From assembly GCA_003313425.1 (NCBI GenBank), contig NHZP01000004.1, forward strand, positions 806,001 to 870,000: DNA of 64,000 bases. Direction: 5' to 3'. The DNA comes from Pseudopyrenochaeta lycopersici (Eukaryota; Ascomycota; Dothideomycetes; Pleosporales; Pseudopyrenochaetaceae). Below the pieces are notes generated by a model that saw only the letters and a list, made by a program, of their open reading frames with translations, was not told the origin of the DNA and made no database searches. Every line of letters starts with the position of its first letter. Position 1 is the stretch's first letter. Below, piece by piece: positions 1-11,283 of the stretch. The translations under genes were made by a program, and so were the position numbers.

Positions 1-818
1 ATTTTTGCGATCAAACAAGGCTGATGGCAGTGGGGTATGAGCTGGCAATGCACGAGTGTAAGTGTCTGAGTCAAGGTATGAGAGTGCGCGCAATGAAAAT
101 GAAGAAGTGGACTGGATCGACTCGATTAGAACAGTTCAGGCGCGACATCGAAGCTCTTTTGTATGCTATATCCCACCAAGTTTGGTTTGACCTCGAGACA
201 GGTGTACAGTTTGGTGTGAATGAGGGAATTAGGGCTTGGTTTGATCTGGATTGCAGCATAGTCTGATCCGAGGATCGAGATGGAGGGCATGGTTTGATAC
301 GAAAGATGGGCATCGGAGACGGGATCTGGTTTGATTGCGGACGAAGAAAACATGTACCAGCAGTTTGCGCACCTGATGTGGGGGTGCTGGTTGCTTGCTG
401 TCATGTCAGAATGACAAGCAGTAGCTGAGCAGCGTGATTGTGAGTCGCGACGAGTATGGTGGTTTGTGTTGTTTGCATTGTTGAGCAAACACGCAGGCAT
501 GTGATTGGTTTTGCAATTCAGCAAACTGCGATTAGATAAGCAAATATGTTCAGAAGCATACATTCCGTCCAAAAAGTTAGAGTGAAAAGAGTCACTTGCG
601 GTTTAGCGGACGTATATGGAATCTGAACAAGTGCGTGACATTATAATCCAAAGTCTTAGAAAACTTCGAAGTGGACCATCCACAAGCCGTGAGCCTATAT
701 CATCACGCCATCAAGAGCCTAAAGGAGCATTATCTATCCCCCTATATGTAACGCCATTAATGCGGTATCATTTGCGGCAAGATGCGCCCGCACCCAGTCG
801 CCAAAATCGGAAGATTAA
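1..818. other. Left-edge intergenic region
   Basis: Short reading frames occur on both strands but none shows a recognisable domain, a convincing splice partner or a biased composition. The segment is read as the 3' flank of the DUF3431 gene that ends at 819 plus unassigned sequence. Nothing else is visible. Confidence 0.5.
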
Positions 819-2072
819 CTAGAAATCATCGCCCTCGTGCCATTCTCTCCCCGCCTCACTTGCCCTGTTCTTTGGGTCCTGGCCTCTAAGCTCCGCCTCA
901 TGTTTGAGATTATCAACAATTGGTCTTAACCGATCAATCTCCCGTTGGAACTCCTCATTTTTGCCCTCCTCCGGTATCTCGAGCTTCTCCAATTTGTCAA
1001 GCTCGCCCTTTTCCTCCGCCTCCTGGCGCGCTTTCTTCTTTTCTTCCCACTCTCTGAGATCCCTTTCGCGATCCCCTAGCTCATTTTTCAGGACGGTAAA
1101 GTCGGAATAGGCTTCCTCGCCGCCGAAGCATGTGCCGAACTGATCACAGAAACAAACATGCTCCGCGGGGCAATATATGTTTTCTCCTGTGAAGACGAAT
1201 TGCCAGACATACTCCCAAATCCGACCACTGATGTAGTCTGGGAGCTTCGTGTTAAACAGCCAGTCTCTGTACCACACGTACTGCGCGTACGGTTTCGCTT
1301 GAATACGTTCTCTTGACAGGGCGAATTGCGCACAGCACGGTTGCGCGAGGACGCTCGGGACTTCATCGAGGGGGAAAATCTCGCTCCAAGACTTGGCTAG
1401 CACAACCTCTTCCTGCTTGTAGTCATTCTGCTCGGTTTCGCCGGGGTGCATCCAGTCCGGACACCCGGGGTTCCAGCTACACCGCATATTCACAAACCCT
1501 TCTCTCCAGACGCGCTGCCGACTCAGGCGTGTAACCAAAAGGTGTGCGTCATTACCAAGCATATCATCGTTGTGCCACGCTAACTGATGCGCGTGCATGA
1601 AGATAGCCACGTCAGGTAGGTTGTCGTAGTTCTCAATAATCCAAGATAGATAGACCATGACTTCGTGGCCCTTGTTCTTGGGTGGATGATGAGGAGCAGT
1701 CGGATCGTCAGCAACATAAACCACCTTTTCCTGTTGGGGCATCTTTTCATCCATCCAATCTATGTTTTCGCCTTTTGTTTTGGCAATCACAAGCGTCGAG
1801 GTGTAGTTGTGCCCCGGTTGCATAGGCGAGCCCTTCTTGAAAATTGGTTTTGGGTTCCAATTTGCATAGTCTGGATCCTTCGCTGACCCATGCGAGACGC
1901 CTCCACCGGTACTTGGTGGTTTCGCATTGTCACCAATATGATCCCCAAGTCCAATATGTTGCGGTAGGCCCTGCCACGCTTCGCGACTGTCTATACTCGA
2001 ATAGAAAAAGAGTACGATGAATAGAGTGGCTGACAGGGCCAGCAGTGGAACGACCTTCCGTCTGGTGGTCAT
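819..2072 (-). CDS. DUF3431 family type II membrane protein
   Basis: This is a single-exon gene of 417 residues. A short basic N-terminus (TTRRK) is followed by one hydrophobic helix at about residues 8-25, so the protein is predicted to be a type II membrane protein with its bulk in the secretory lumen. The body carries the fungal DUF3431 signature: a segment reading YLSWIIENYDNLPD, then IFMHAHQLAWHNDD, and a Cys-rich part (RCSWNPGC, QPCCAQF, CPAEHVCFCDQFGTC). The last 90 residues are highly charged and probably coiled coil (repeated Glu/Lys/Arg, DRERDLREWEEKKK). DUF3431 proteins are widespread in fungi and have no firmly known reaction; some resemble glycosyltransferase-like Golgi proteins, which is only a suggestion here. 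The start at 2072 is supported by the membrane anchor directly behind it. Confidence 0.85.
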   Translation of the reverse strand: MTTRRKVVPLLALSATLFIVLFFYSSIDSREAWQGLPQHIGLGDHIGDNAKPPSTGGGVSHGSAKDPDYANWNPKPIFKKGSPMQPGHNYTSTLVIAKTKGENIDWMDEKMPQQEKVVYVADDPTAPHHPPKNKGHEVMVYLSWIIENYDNLPDVAIFMHAHQLAWHNDDMLGNDAHLLVTRLSRQRVWREGFVNMRCSWNPGCPDWMHPGETEQNDYKQEEVVLAKSWSEIFPLDEVPSVLAQPCCAQFALSRERIQAKPYAQYVWYRDWLFNTKLPDYISGRIWEYVWQFVFTGENIYCPAEHVCFCDQFGTCFGGEEAYSDFTVLKNELGDRERDLREWEEKKKARQEAEEKGELDKLEKLEIPEEGKNEEFQREIDRLRPIVDNLKHEAELRGQDPKNRASEAGREWHEGDDF

Positions 2073-4005
2073 GATGTAGAAATGGAGGAGCGAGCGGCGC
2101 AGCTGGCCAGGAAGGCAGCAACGAAGGGACGATGCGATACTGGAGGAACTCGGATATCCCCTTTGAATGTCTCCTGCGGCTTATTACGATTGTCAGTCGG
2201 CCATACGTTTCGTATTAAAGGGCGTTTGCGCTCACACTGCAGGCTTAACGCGCGGCGCGCAATTCAACGAGTAGCGCCGCGATGTTCAGCGATCAGCATT
2301 AGCAACGCCAACAACGAGACGAAATGGAGGGCGGGCGTGGAATCCAAGGGAGCAAAAGACCAGATTGGCGATGAGAGGGGATACGGAGCGATGCACAAGA
2401 ACACAAAAGTCGCGCGCCTCCTGCAGTTCCCTTGGAGGGACCGGCGTCGCGGCTGTATTCGCGTCCATTGATTGATTGAGCTGAGGAACATCAGTTTCAA
2501 CGCTGGTCCGGGCTAGTGGCCGGCCCCCCCATTCCTTTGGGTTCCAGCCCTGCGTCGTCATGTTCCAAATTTATCACACCAACGGACAGGCTTTCCACAC
2601 ATTCGTATCTTAATGTCAACATGCTTCACCATCTGCAAAAGAAGACTTTGGTTTTGGTATTGTATGTTTTACTTCACGATCGTCTTCGCTACGCTACAGA
2701 TCTGCAAGGTACCGCAAGACAGGGGTACGTATGTATTGTTAGCGTTGATGGTCTTTCCCTTGGTCAATGGCTAGCTGATGCGCCAAAGCCACATCATGAA
2801 TCTCAGGGGTGAAAGTCTCCTCTTCTACAATGCGCAAATTGGCGCGAGTGAGATCTTCACGAATTGAGATTATGCTTAACCGGCGTTTTCCCGTGGTAGC
2901 GAAAGACTGTCATCATTATACCATCAATTATTTTGGCGTTGACCATCGCAATATCTGATGCAATGGCCCATATGTAATCCCTGCGAAAAGAAGAAAAAAA
3001 AAGCTTCGCTCGAGGCATCAAGCTTTCAGCGCACGTTCTGTCAACTGGTGGGATTCCATTCGTTGATGGTGGGCAAACGGTTCGAAGCTCATCCCAAAAA
3101 TAAACCTAAGAAGGTGCAGCATTGTTGTCTATGCGTGGTCACGCAATGAGTGAAGATGAAAACTGTGAAGGTGGGATGTTGCCCGAGTAAATACCAAGGC
3201 AGGGACGACCGAAAGAGGAAATGACACAAACGAGACTTGGGGCACGCACCTCCAGCTGTACCTTACCGTCAGCAGCCGCATAGTAGCGAATCCACATATG
3301 CGGCAACACAAAGTGGAGAAGCTGTCTGCACACAAACGTCACGGGCGTGGACATGGCACCAAATCCTTCAGAGCTGCAAGCTGCTTGCTCCTAGAATCGA
3401 TTGAGCTTGCCGTTACACGCGACAATGTTGAGGATGGTGAAGTGTGGGTGCTGTAGTAGTCGGACGTCGATTATTGAGCCCATTTACTGCTACTAGGTCG
3501 GGGCTGCTGTTGACATGATCGCGGACATGGTGGATGATATTTGAGAGTATTTAGAGAGTGCTGGTGATGCGGAAGGTGGTGCGGACTGATTACTGGATAT
3601 CCAGGTTGCATCGAGAGGGCATGAGATAGAAGTACAATTTGGTGTCGACGAAGATGATCAAGATGACTGATGCTCCCGCGGGCTATAGCTGTTGCCCTGA
3701 AAGCCTTTACCGAAGTGCTGAAAACCGTTTCTCCAAGGAAAACTACCGAGCCGAAGAAGGCAAGGAAGATGTCGAGCTGCAAGATGGCAGACTACCGAAG
3801 TGTGCTACCGCGCTGCTGCGAACCATATCGAAGAACTTTTGTCGACCATATCCCTGTGCGCGTGTATGAACGCCGTATTAAACTGAACCCAGTGAAGTAG
3901 CCATAGGATTACAGGAAGTCAAGTGCTGAAAGGTGCCAAACCGCGGAATAACCACGCAAACCCTAACTTAGTGCCGTGAGGGTTCTAGCAAGATCAGCAA
4001 ACAGG
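2073..4005. other. Intergenic region, no recognised gene
   Basis: This is the divergent upstream flank of the DUF3431 gene and the 3' flank of the RRM gene. Several frames of 60-130 codons are open on both strands, but they overlap one another and none has a domain, a low-complexity signature or plausible exon partners. A short A-rich tract lies near 2990-3003. Nothing else stands out. Confidence 0.5.
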
Positions 4006-5024
4006 CTAGCGGTGAGCGCGATCGTAATCACCCTCGTACGAACGTCCTCCGCCGTACGCCTCACGCGGAGGAGGGGCATCGCCATAACCGGCACCAGCAG
4101 CTGGAGGAGGGGGACGGTCATAGTATCCACCGCCACCTCCACCTCGACGGTCGTCACGTCCGCCATCGCGCCCACCGTCCCTACCGCCATAGCCCCGGTC
4201 AGAGGCATAGCGATCGACACCCCGAGGGCCATAATCCTCACGGCGAGAGCCGCCACCATAACCGCGATCGTCATAGCGGGAGCTACGCGAGCCGTAGTCA
4301 TCGCGACGACCATAACCTCCGCCCCGGCGGTCATCAGAGTAGCGATCGCCATAGCGAGGACCGCCTCGGCCACCACGACCGCCAAACTCTGAGGTAATGT
4401 TAGAGGGTAAACTTTGGAGGATGGGGCACAGACTTACCACGCTTGGGTGGGCCATAGTACTTGCCCGGAGTAGGAGTGCGCGGGCGAGCACGTCGTGCCT
4501 TCTCGATACTCAGCGTCCTGCCCTGGTGGACTTCGCCTTGTAGACCCTCCTTCGCCGCGTCAGCCTGGTCGGGGGTGACCATCTTGACGAACCCAAAGCC
4601 ACGCGACTCCTTGGTGTGGGGATCGCGCATGATGTTGCATTGCTCGACCTCGCCATACTTCTCGAAGAGACGCGTGACTTCCTCTTCGCTAAGAGATGGG
4701 TGAATCCCCGTGACGAAGAGGTTGGAGCCCGAGTTACGGCTTTCGTCATCGTCATTCCTACGCTCTGGGGGCGGGCCGCTGGTGTTGTGTTAGCGTGTGA
4801 TATCATCAGCAGAGCATGAAGACAACGTACCGACTATCACGGTCATTGGGAGAGGCGCTGCGGGCGCGCGCGGTGTCATTGTCGCGACGGTCACCGCGCG
4901 GAGAGCGGCTGCGGTCACGCTCGTAGCCGCGAGGCTCGTCTACACATCAGTCAGTGAAGGCCGAGACACAACCAGAGGCAGGAAACAAACCATCGTAGCC
5001 GCGTTGGTCGTTTTCGTACTCCAT
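4006..5024 (-). CDS. RRM/RGG RNA-binding protein, Tra2-like
   Basis: Four exons on the minus strand join to 288 residues: 5024-4991, 4939-4831, 4778-4438 and 4388-4006. All introns are GT-AG and 48-52 bases long. The N-terminus is rich in Arg-Ser and Arg-Asp pairs (RDRSRSPRGDRRDND). One RRM follows at about residues 65-140, with RNP2 LFVTGI and RNP1 RGFGFVKM. The C-terminal half is Gly/Arg/Tyr-rich with many RGG, GYGG and DDR units. RS plus RRM plus RGG is the layout of transformer-2-like splicing regulators, so a role in pre-mRNA splicing or mRNP handling in the nucleus is inferred; the exact orthologue is not certain. The start at 5024 gives MEYENDQRGYD and is the only ATG that joins exon 2 in frame. 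Confidence 0.88.
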
Positions 5025-5794
5025 GGTGATGCTGCTGTGTGCTGGGAGTTGATGGTTGGCTGGTTGAGGTGAGGTGTTGCTTGCTCGAACGTCCAGGCTT
5101 GGATTTTTTGGCAGGGCTGATCGACGGAGCCGCGCCTTATTTAGTAAGCGTCGCGCTAAGTCCAAAGTGCTGCAGAAGGTACTGCAAGTGAGTGGGCTCG
5201 GTGGGGTTGCGGTTGGAGGAGCAGTAAGAGCGGCGATTGTCCAGGTAGAGAGAGTAGTATTTATGGGAGTGAGAGTCGGTGAGCAGGCTCAGGAGCAGGC
5301 AACTACGCGAGCGGAGTGCAAGTGAGGCAAGTGCAAGGGGCAACAACCAACGCCCTGGCCGCCCTGTCTGGAAAGCTCAACGTGCACGCAATTTACTTGT
5401 CATTCCTTCTCAAATCAGTGAGGCTGTCATGGCCTCCATGTCATTTCTCAGCGTGACTAGACATGGCTGGGCTTACACTACCTACAGGGTCACTCTGGTG
5501 ACTGCACTTCAAGATATCGACCGTACATACGCCCCAAGATTAGTCAATTCGGTCACTCCGCCAACCAGCCTTCATTCAAACCAGCAACTAGGCTAATTAC
5601 TCCCTGCTATGATGCTCTCCCAAAAAGGCCATATGAAGATCATGTTAACCATGCTGCCCAACAGCCGGTTGGGCGGCCCCAACACCAGTAACGCCATGTG
5701 GGAAAAGTGCGGTATGTTACAAATGCCAAAGGTAATACAAAGCATGGCACAGAGTATGAATGCCAGGAAATCCAAAAAAAAAACGCCCAGCCCA
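5025..5794. other. Promoter side of the RRM gene and 3' flank of the Nto1 gene
   Basis: The region lies between the start of the RRM gene and the stop of the next minus-strand gene. It holds the promoter and 5' leader of the RRM gene and the 3' untranslated region of the Nto1-like gene. A 9-base A run lies at about 5774-5783. No further gene is seen. Confidence 0.5.
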
Positions 5795-8700
5795 TCATCT
5801 ATATCTCGACCTCTTCTGCTTCTTGCGTGCGACAGCCTTCTGCATCTCCACTGCTGCGGCATCGGGTGCATCATTCGGTCTAATAGGATCAGAGTCTGCA
5901 AGACCGTCGAGTTCGTCGTCATCTAGCTCGCTCAACTCCTCGCTCATATCTCGAAGTACTTCTCGTCCTGTGTACCGCTCCTCATACACAGTCGTGCCAT
6001 TAATGTCAAACGTTTCGAGATACCATGGAATTCCTCCATTTCCGAGAGGATTCAGTAGATTCTTCTCAGACCTTGGAGGTGTGAGCGGTTCTGTGCGGCC
6101 GTTACTTTCTGCAAGGTCGAGATCCATTCCATCGCCTGATGCCTCCTCATTGGAGGCCTGCAAGGTATCCTGGCCAAGTTGAGCCGCAATGGCTGCCTCG
6201 TCAGTCGCCTCATCATGCACATGGTGTGCATCTGCAGCGTTGTCATCGGGTGTTGGCGCAAGTTGTACTTCCTCGGGTTTCCCAGACACCACTGCAGCCT
6301 CTTCTCCGTCGACCGCATTCTCTTCAGCATCTTCAACATTCGCGTGGTCTGTCTCTGTTGTCTGCCGAACACTCTCAGCATATGAGAAAACGCTGGGCCT
6401 GCGCCGTAATTTCTGATTGAGGAGCGTTTCGAGGTCGGGAAGTTTTTCATACGGTCGACCAGCCAGTTCGGCCTCCTTGTGCATTGCTTCCTCAAAAAGA
6501 GGCTGCAACCCTTTGGTGATACGCTTGACTAGCTTTTTCATCTCTTTTTGCTCAGACGTTAAGGTACTGTGGGCGACTTTGTTCATTTGATTTTCAGCGT
6601 CTCCCAACGTAGTGACAGGAGCAAAACCGAGTTGGGCACTCAGCACTGCTGCCATATCCTCATTAAAAGCTTGCACAGAAGTGTAGAATTTCTCGTCGAG
6701 CTTTATTTGTAAGTCGCTGAAGCCATCGGTGAAAACACCTTTACTATCGAAGCTGGAATCCAGTCAGTTATACTATTTGAAGATATGCCATTAGTCACTT
6801 ACGTTATAGCTCGACTGAGAATTGGGTCCAGCAGTCGTGGGATTGGAAAGTAGACGCAGTCAACAATCTGCTTGAGGATCATGACGTCCTTGAGCTTTTC
6901 TGTCTCCCGTTGCTTAACCATCTCGCAAAGGACCCGGATTTGCTCCATATCATCTTCGAGGCGCTCTGCGAACTCAATGCGACGCTGAAGTCGAGGCCCA
7001 CCAGCTGCACCCATACCCGCAAAGTTACGGCGGGTGATCTCCATGGACGAGAAGGCTTCCATTTGCAGTTGAAGACGCTTCAGTAGTGCAGCACCACGAC
7101 GTGCTTCTCGCTTTAACGTCCAGTACTTGCAAGCTTCTTGCACAAACTCCTTGCGTTTGCGGACGTTGAATTTGATGAGAGTGTTTTCGACATTGTGGTA
7201 GACAGCTTGTGGGACAACCGGTGCTCCAGATGGAAGTCTCCATGATCTTGTAGATTGCCCACGCTTACGCTTATTACTACCAAGTGTGTCGTTGTCGTCC
7301 ACTCCCTCAATTGAAGGCATCGCGTGAGTCGAGCCTATAGACAAGGCATAGGATTGACTATCAGGCCATCGAACGTGGCGCATAGTGTGACGGTAGAAGG
7401 CTTTTGCGTCTGAGACTGCGCTGTCTACATCGTATTCTCGCTTCCAGTCAGAAGGAGTGTGTCGATCGCAGTAGGCTTTGAGGACGGTGCCGTCAAGAGG
7501 ATTAGCTGATTGTGAAGCTTTCATCCGTAAACACAGTCTGGCTCGACGAGCACAGGTAACATGGAAGGCTTCGAAACAAGATTTGTGCCCGCATTGGATG
7601 CAGGCGCCCATCTTTTGTTTACATATGTAGCAAGACTATCAACAGCGTCAGTGAGGCTTGAGTGAATGAATCCTGCGCACTTACAAGCTTCCACCGTGTT
7701 TTGGGGACCTTCTCGACATCCTGCACGGGTTCTTGAAAAGTTGCATTTCCGAGTGAAACTTCAGGAATCCACATAGCACAAAGCAAATGTGCCCACTTCA
7801 TTGCTGTTGTTTGTTTGAAGGCGCCATCTATATTTGGACAAAATATGCAGCCCTACAATAGTTAGCAAAGAACCAACGAGGCGTAAAGGGGCACAACGTA
7901 CTGGTAGCTCACTAACAGGAGTTCCGCGCCCCACTAGCTGACATCTCCTGCAGAGCCACTGCCCTTCTGGTATGAAGGGCACACCGTAGCATTCTTGATG
8001 GACAGCCAAGTCACAACCATCACAGAATACTATGGCATTGGTATTCTCGCAATCGCCATCATCACAGATCGCACACTTCGTGTCTTGTTCTTCGCCTTGT
8101 CCAGCAGGCTCGCCGTTGACTGCGGCTGCGCTACTAGAGCGTGGTCGGTGTGTTTGAGGAGGCTTCGGATTTGGTTTGGGAATGCCTTTCCACAAGTCAG
8201 CTTTGCTGCATCCAGCTTAGAAACAGCTCTGGCGCGGACTTACGTTTCTCAAGGGCATGCCACTCCTTTTCAATTTGCGTGATAGTAACCTCGAAGATTG
8301 CAGGTTTGATGCCCTCTACACCCTCCTCCTTCCGCAGTACATTGAGCGCTTCGAGCCATCGGTCGTCTTGTTCATCCATGTCGTATTCCACGCGACCAAC
8401 AGCAACTGCACCTGCAGAGCCCTCGGTCTCGGTTTGCAAAGTCATATCGAGGTCTTCTTCGATAGAACCTTCAGGAAGCCGTATCAGGCTGTTTTCTGAT
8501 CGCGAAAAGACCTCGCTCTCCTGGTAGCCAATATTTGCCATGGTCCGGTCGACGTAATTGATTTTGACGCCTTCGCTTTCCTCGTGAGCTTTGAAAGGGT
8601 CGACTTGGCGTACTGAAGGCTTGGGCAAGTTCAGTTTCTCCCTCGGATTCATTGTCGGAAGAGGATTGATGCGGGGACGCGGTGGCGACCCAAGTCCGGC

Positions 8701-9381
8701 GAGCATGGAGTCCTTGTTCCGTGGCGGACGGCCTGGACGTCGCTTGGGCGTGACCAGCTTTCCTGTGCCATTGATTATCAGAGTATCTTCCTCAGTCTCC
8801 GCAGCCTCTGCTTGCTGCGCGCGAAGGCCATCTAGCACAGCAGACAGGCCACTGTCCACCGCATACTGGCCTGTGACTGAGCCATTCAGCGGCGTCCCTG
8901 GAGCAGACTCGGCAGGGCTTATGCCATCAATCTGGTCTGCACTGAAGACGGGAAACTCAGTGTCGATGTCAAGCTCGGGGTGGAACTCGTCCCAGCTCCG
9001 CTCCTCGCGCGGCTTGTAACCATCATTTTGCGCCACCGCGGCGGCAACTGCGGCGGCCGAGCTGGAACGCGGTCCAGCTGGCGGCCTTTCGCGTCGGGGT
9101 CGTGAGTAGGAGGGCGAGGGTGCAGACACAGGTAGTCCTGCTCTTTCAGCGTTGAGACGTCCTACGCGACCGCGAGGGCCGGTATACGCGTAACCTCCCG
9201 GTCCTGTTCCTCCCACTGGCGTCTCTATGCCTGCGTCATCGACGTATCTCCCCCCACCTCCTGGTCCGCCGGGGATGTACTTGCGCTTCTTGTTGGGTGG
9301 CGCCGAATCGGAAAGGTGCCGTCTCGGCGGTCGTGCGGAGTTTCTCACGCGTGGTCTTGGAGTATCGGGAACAGGCGCCAT
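5795..9381 (-). CDS. nto1: Nto1/BRPF-type PHD-finger scaffold of NuA3-like histone acetyltransferase
   Basis: Five exons (9381-8244, 8185-7902, 7852-7685, 7635-6803, 6752-5795) join to 1126 residues. The N-terminal 250 residues are basic and disordered. An enhancer-of-polycomb-like region follows at about 260-390 ([24 protein letters not shown]). A PHD finger begins near 416 ([29 protein letters not shown]). An extended PHD spans about 475-570 ([47 protein letters not shown]). Introns fall inside the zinc fingers, and the fingers only read through once they are removed. This EPL1-PHD-zinc knuckle-PHD order defines yeast Nto1 and animal BRPF/Jade proteins, which scaffold MYST acetyltransferases for H3 and read the H3 tail. 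A degenerate bromodomain-like stretch sits near 785-850. The acidic C-terminus ends in a basic KKQKRSRYR tail. Confidence 0.92.
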
Positions 9382-11283
9382 GTAGAGAGTGCGGAATGTG
9401 TCAAAAGGCCAGCAAGGGTGAAGTTGCCCGTCACCAGCTAACGCGCCGGCACGGGTACAATCTGCCTGCGAGGGCTACCGCAAGCGCAAAACCACCAGAC
9501 AAGCAGGAAGCGGTGTGTTCATCGATAGCAGAGCCGGCGGCGGGCGATGTGCGGAGTGCGCGTGGGCTGCCAGACGTGCGCGACAGTGAAATGGAGGTTG
9601 ACCCCGATCGGCCAAAACGGGGCTAGCGTGCCAAGTCGGCTCATGGCTTGCATCACTAGCTTCGCCGTTCCTCCACAATTGCAGGGACACGGTCGATCTT
9701 CAACTGCTGCTGTTGCCGCCATTGTTGTTCTCGGGCGTTGTTTGCAAGGAGAGCAGTCCTCTCCAGCATTTTGCCGACTGTTGTATCCCCGTTTTTGCTA
9801 GTTTCAGCCATTTTGGGTAGATGAAGTCTCCCGATAAGCCCAAAGCATCCACCGTGTTTTCCCATCGCCTGGCTTTCTGTAGTTCTGACGCTTGGTTGCC
9901 GCAAGATCGCATAGCTCTACGGACGCTAAGTCGACAAGGCGATCGTCTAAGTGCAGGTTACACGTGGGCTGTCCAGCCTCAGTAAAATCCAACACTCCAG
10001 GTTTCCCAAGTAGTGGACCTATTGACCGAAGGAGAAATATGTTCCATGCATCCTCAGACACAAGCGCAATCAGGGCAATGGCCGCTTTTTGCTGATAAAT
10101 TTGCACAGATGACTTTACTGGAGCCTGAATATTTCGACGCACAGGGTAGGTTCTACCGAGCACATACATACTTCCCTCGCGATAAGCAGCCCTCGTGCTG
10201 TGTTGCAGCTCGTTACCAGTCCTGAAAGGTAGAAGCTAACGGTTGCATTTTGGTGACAGCTCTGTCGCTCGCGACATCATGCCTAGTCGCAACTTTGCTG
10301 CTGGATTTATCGTCTCACGGTCGGCGAGTTCTTCTGGAGATAAATGTGAGTTTCCTCTACAGCCAATATCCCATTAACCTGCTCTCGACAAGCGCTGCAA
10401 TTCTACTTGGAGCGGAGGATTATAGTGTGCAGGCTGACGGCACGTTTGATCCGTGTGGGTATTGTGAGGATTTAGGGTGACTCGGAACTCCTGTCAGTCT
10501 TACTCAAGTCCTCGTATTTCGCATCACTCCACCGGTCGCATCATCACTTGCTTTCCAATTCACCCTTTGAGCAACCACCATGGCGCACTCCACCAGCGAG
10601 ACCTTAGATTTCAAGTGTCTTGGGTACAATATGCACTGCACGCAAATCTGAGAAGCTTCGTTCACAAAACCTGTAGCCTATTTTGGCAGTCGTTGCGAAG
10701 TGGTGAGCCGTCAGATCTGCTCCTATCAGGTGACCCCTCCAAGAAGCCGCTCCAGCATTACATCAGTAGCCATGTTACCCAATAGATGGAAACTATGTTA
10801 GCCAGTGTTCATCATATTGGTCTATGTTTTGTTGTGACACTTTGGTCTCATTGTTGGTAAAACTGGGACCGCAGGGCGTAAAACATTCCAGCAAAGAAGA
10901 TGGGAACATCAGCACTAGCCATACACCAACGCTCTGCCGCCTGGGCATAAATTGAGCATTGGTCCACCGACACCGGCTGAGATCCTCTGACAGGGCACAT
11001 TGTACTCTTTATCTGCCTCGGCTGGGACGCCGCCAGCTTCTGGCGCGAATGAGTCGTGAGTAGTAGAGCTGCAGGTAAGCCACACTAGGTGATACTCTAG
11101 CCTCTATGAGTAACTTGAACGCACTGGCGCGCTCAACCTTGAATTGCAGCTCCAGCAATCTCACCATTCAAATATTCCCTAACCCAGTCTCATCATTCTT
11201 CGACTGTTAATCCAGTTCCGCCCTTCACAGCGCATAACTGTTGCATCGTCAGCACCGCACTCGTTCTCAAAGCCTTCCTCAGC
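9382..11283. other. Intergenic region with weak small reading frames
   Basis: This lies between the Nto1-like gene and the monooxygenase. A 51-residue minus-strand frame (ATG at 9811, stop at 9656) is Gln-rich and charged. An overlapping minus-strand frame at 9804-10169 has a plausible amino-acid balance but no domain I recognise. Neither is supported enough to call. The remainder up to 11283 holds the presumed promoter of the monooxygenase and nothing else I can name. Confidence 0.4.

Noticed and set aside
2082..2561. Overlapping frames upstream of the DUF3431 gene
   Set aside because: They overlap on both strands, have Arg-rich random composition and no splice partners.
3963..4392. Long Ala/Val/Thr/Ile-rich frames on both strands
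   Set aside because: They are out-of-frame readings of the Gly/Arg codon repeats in the last exon of the RRM/RGG protein and have the expected skewed composition.
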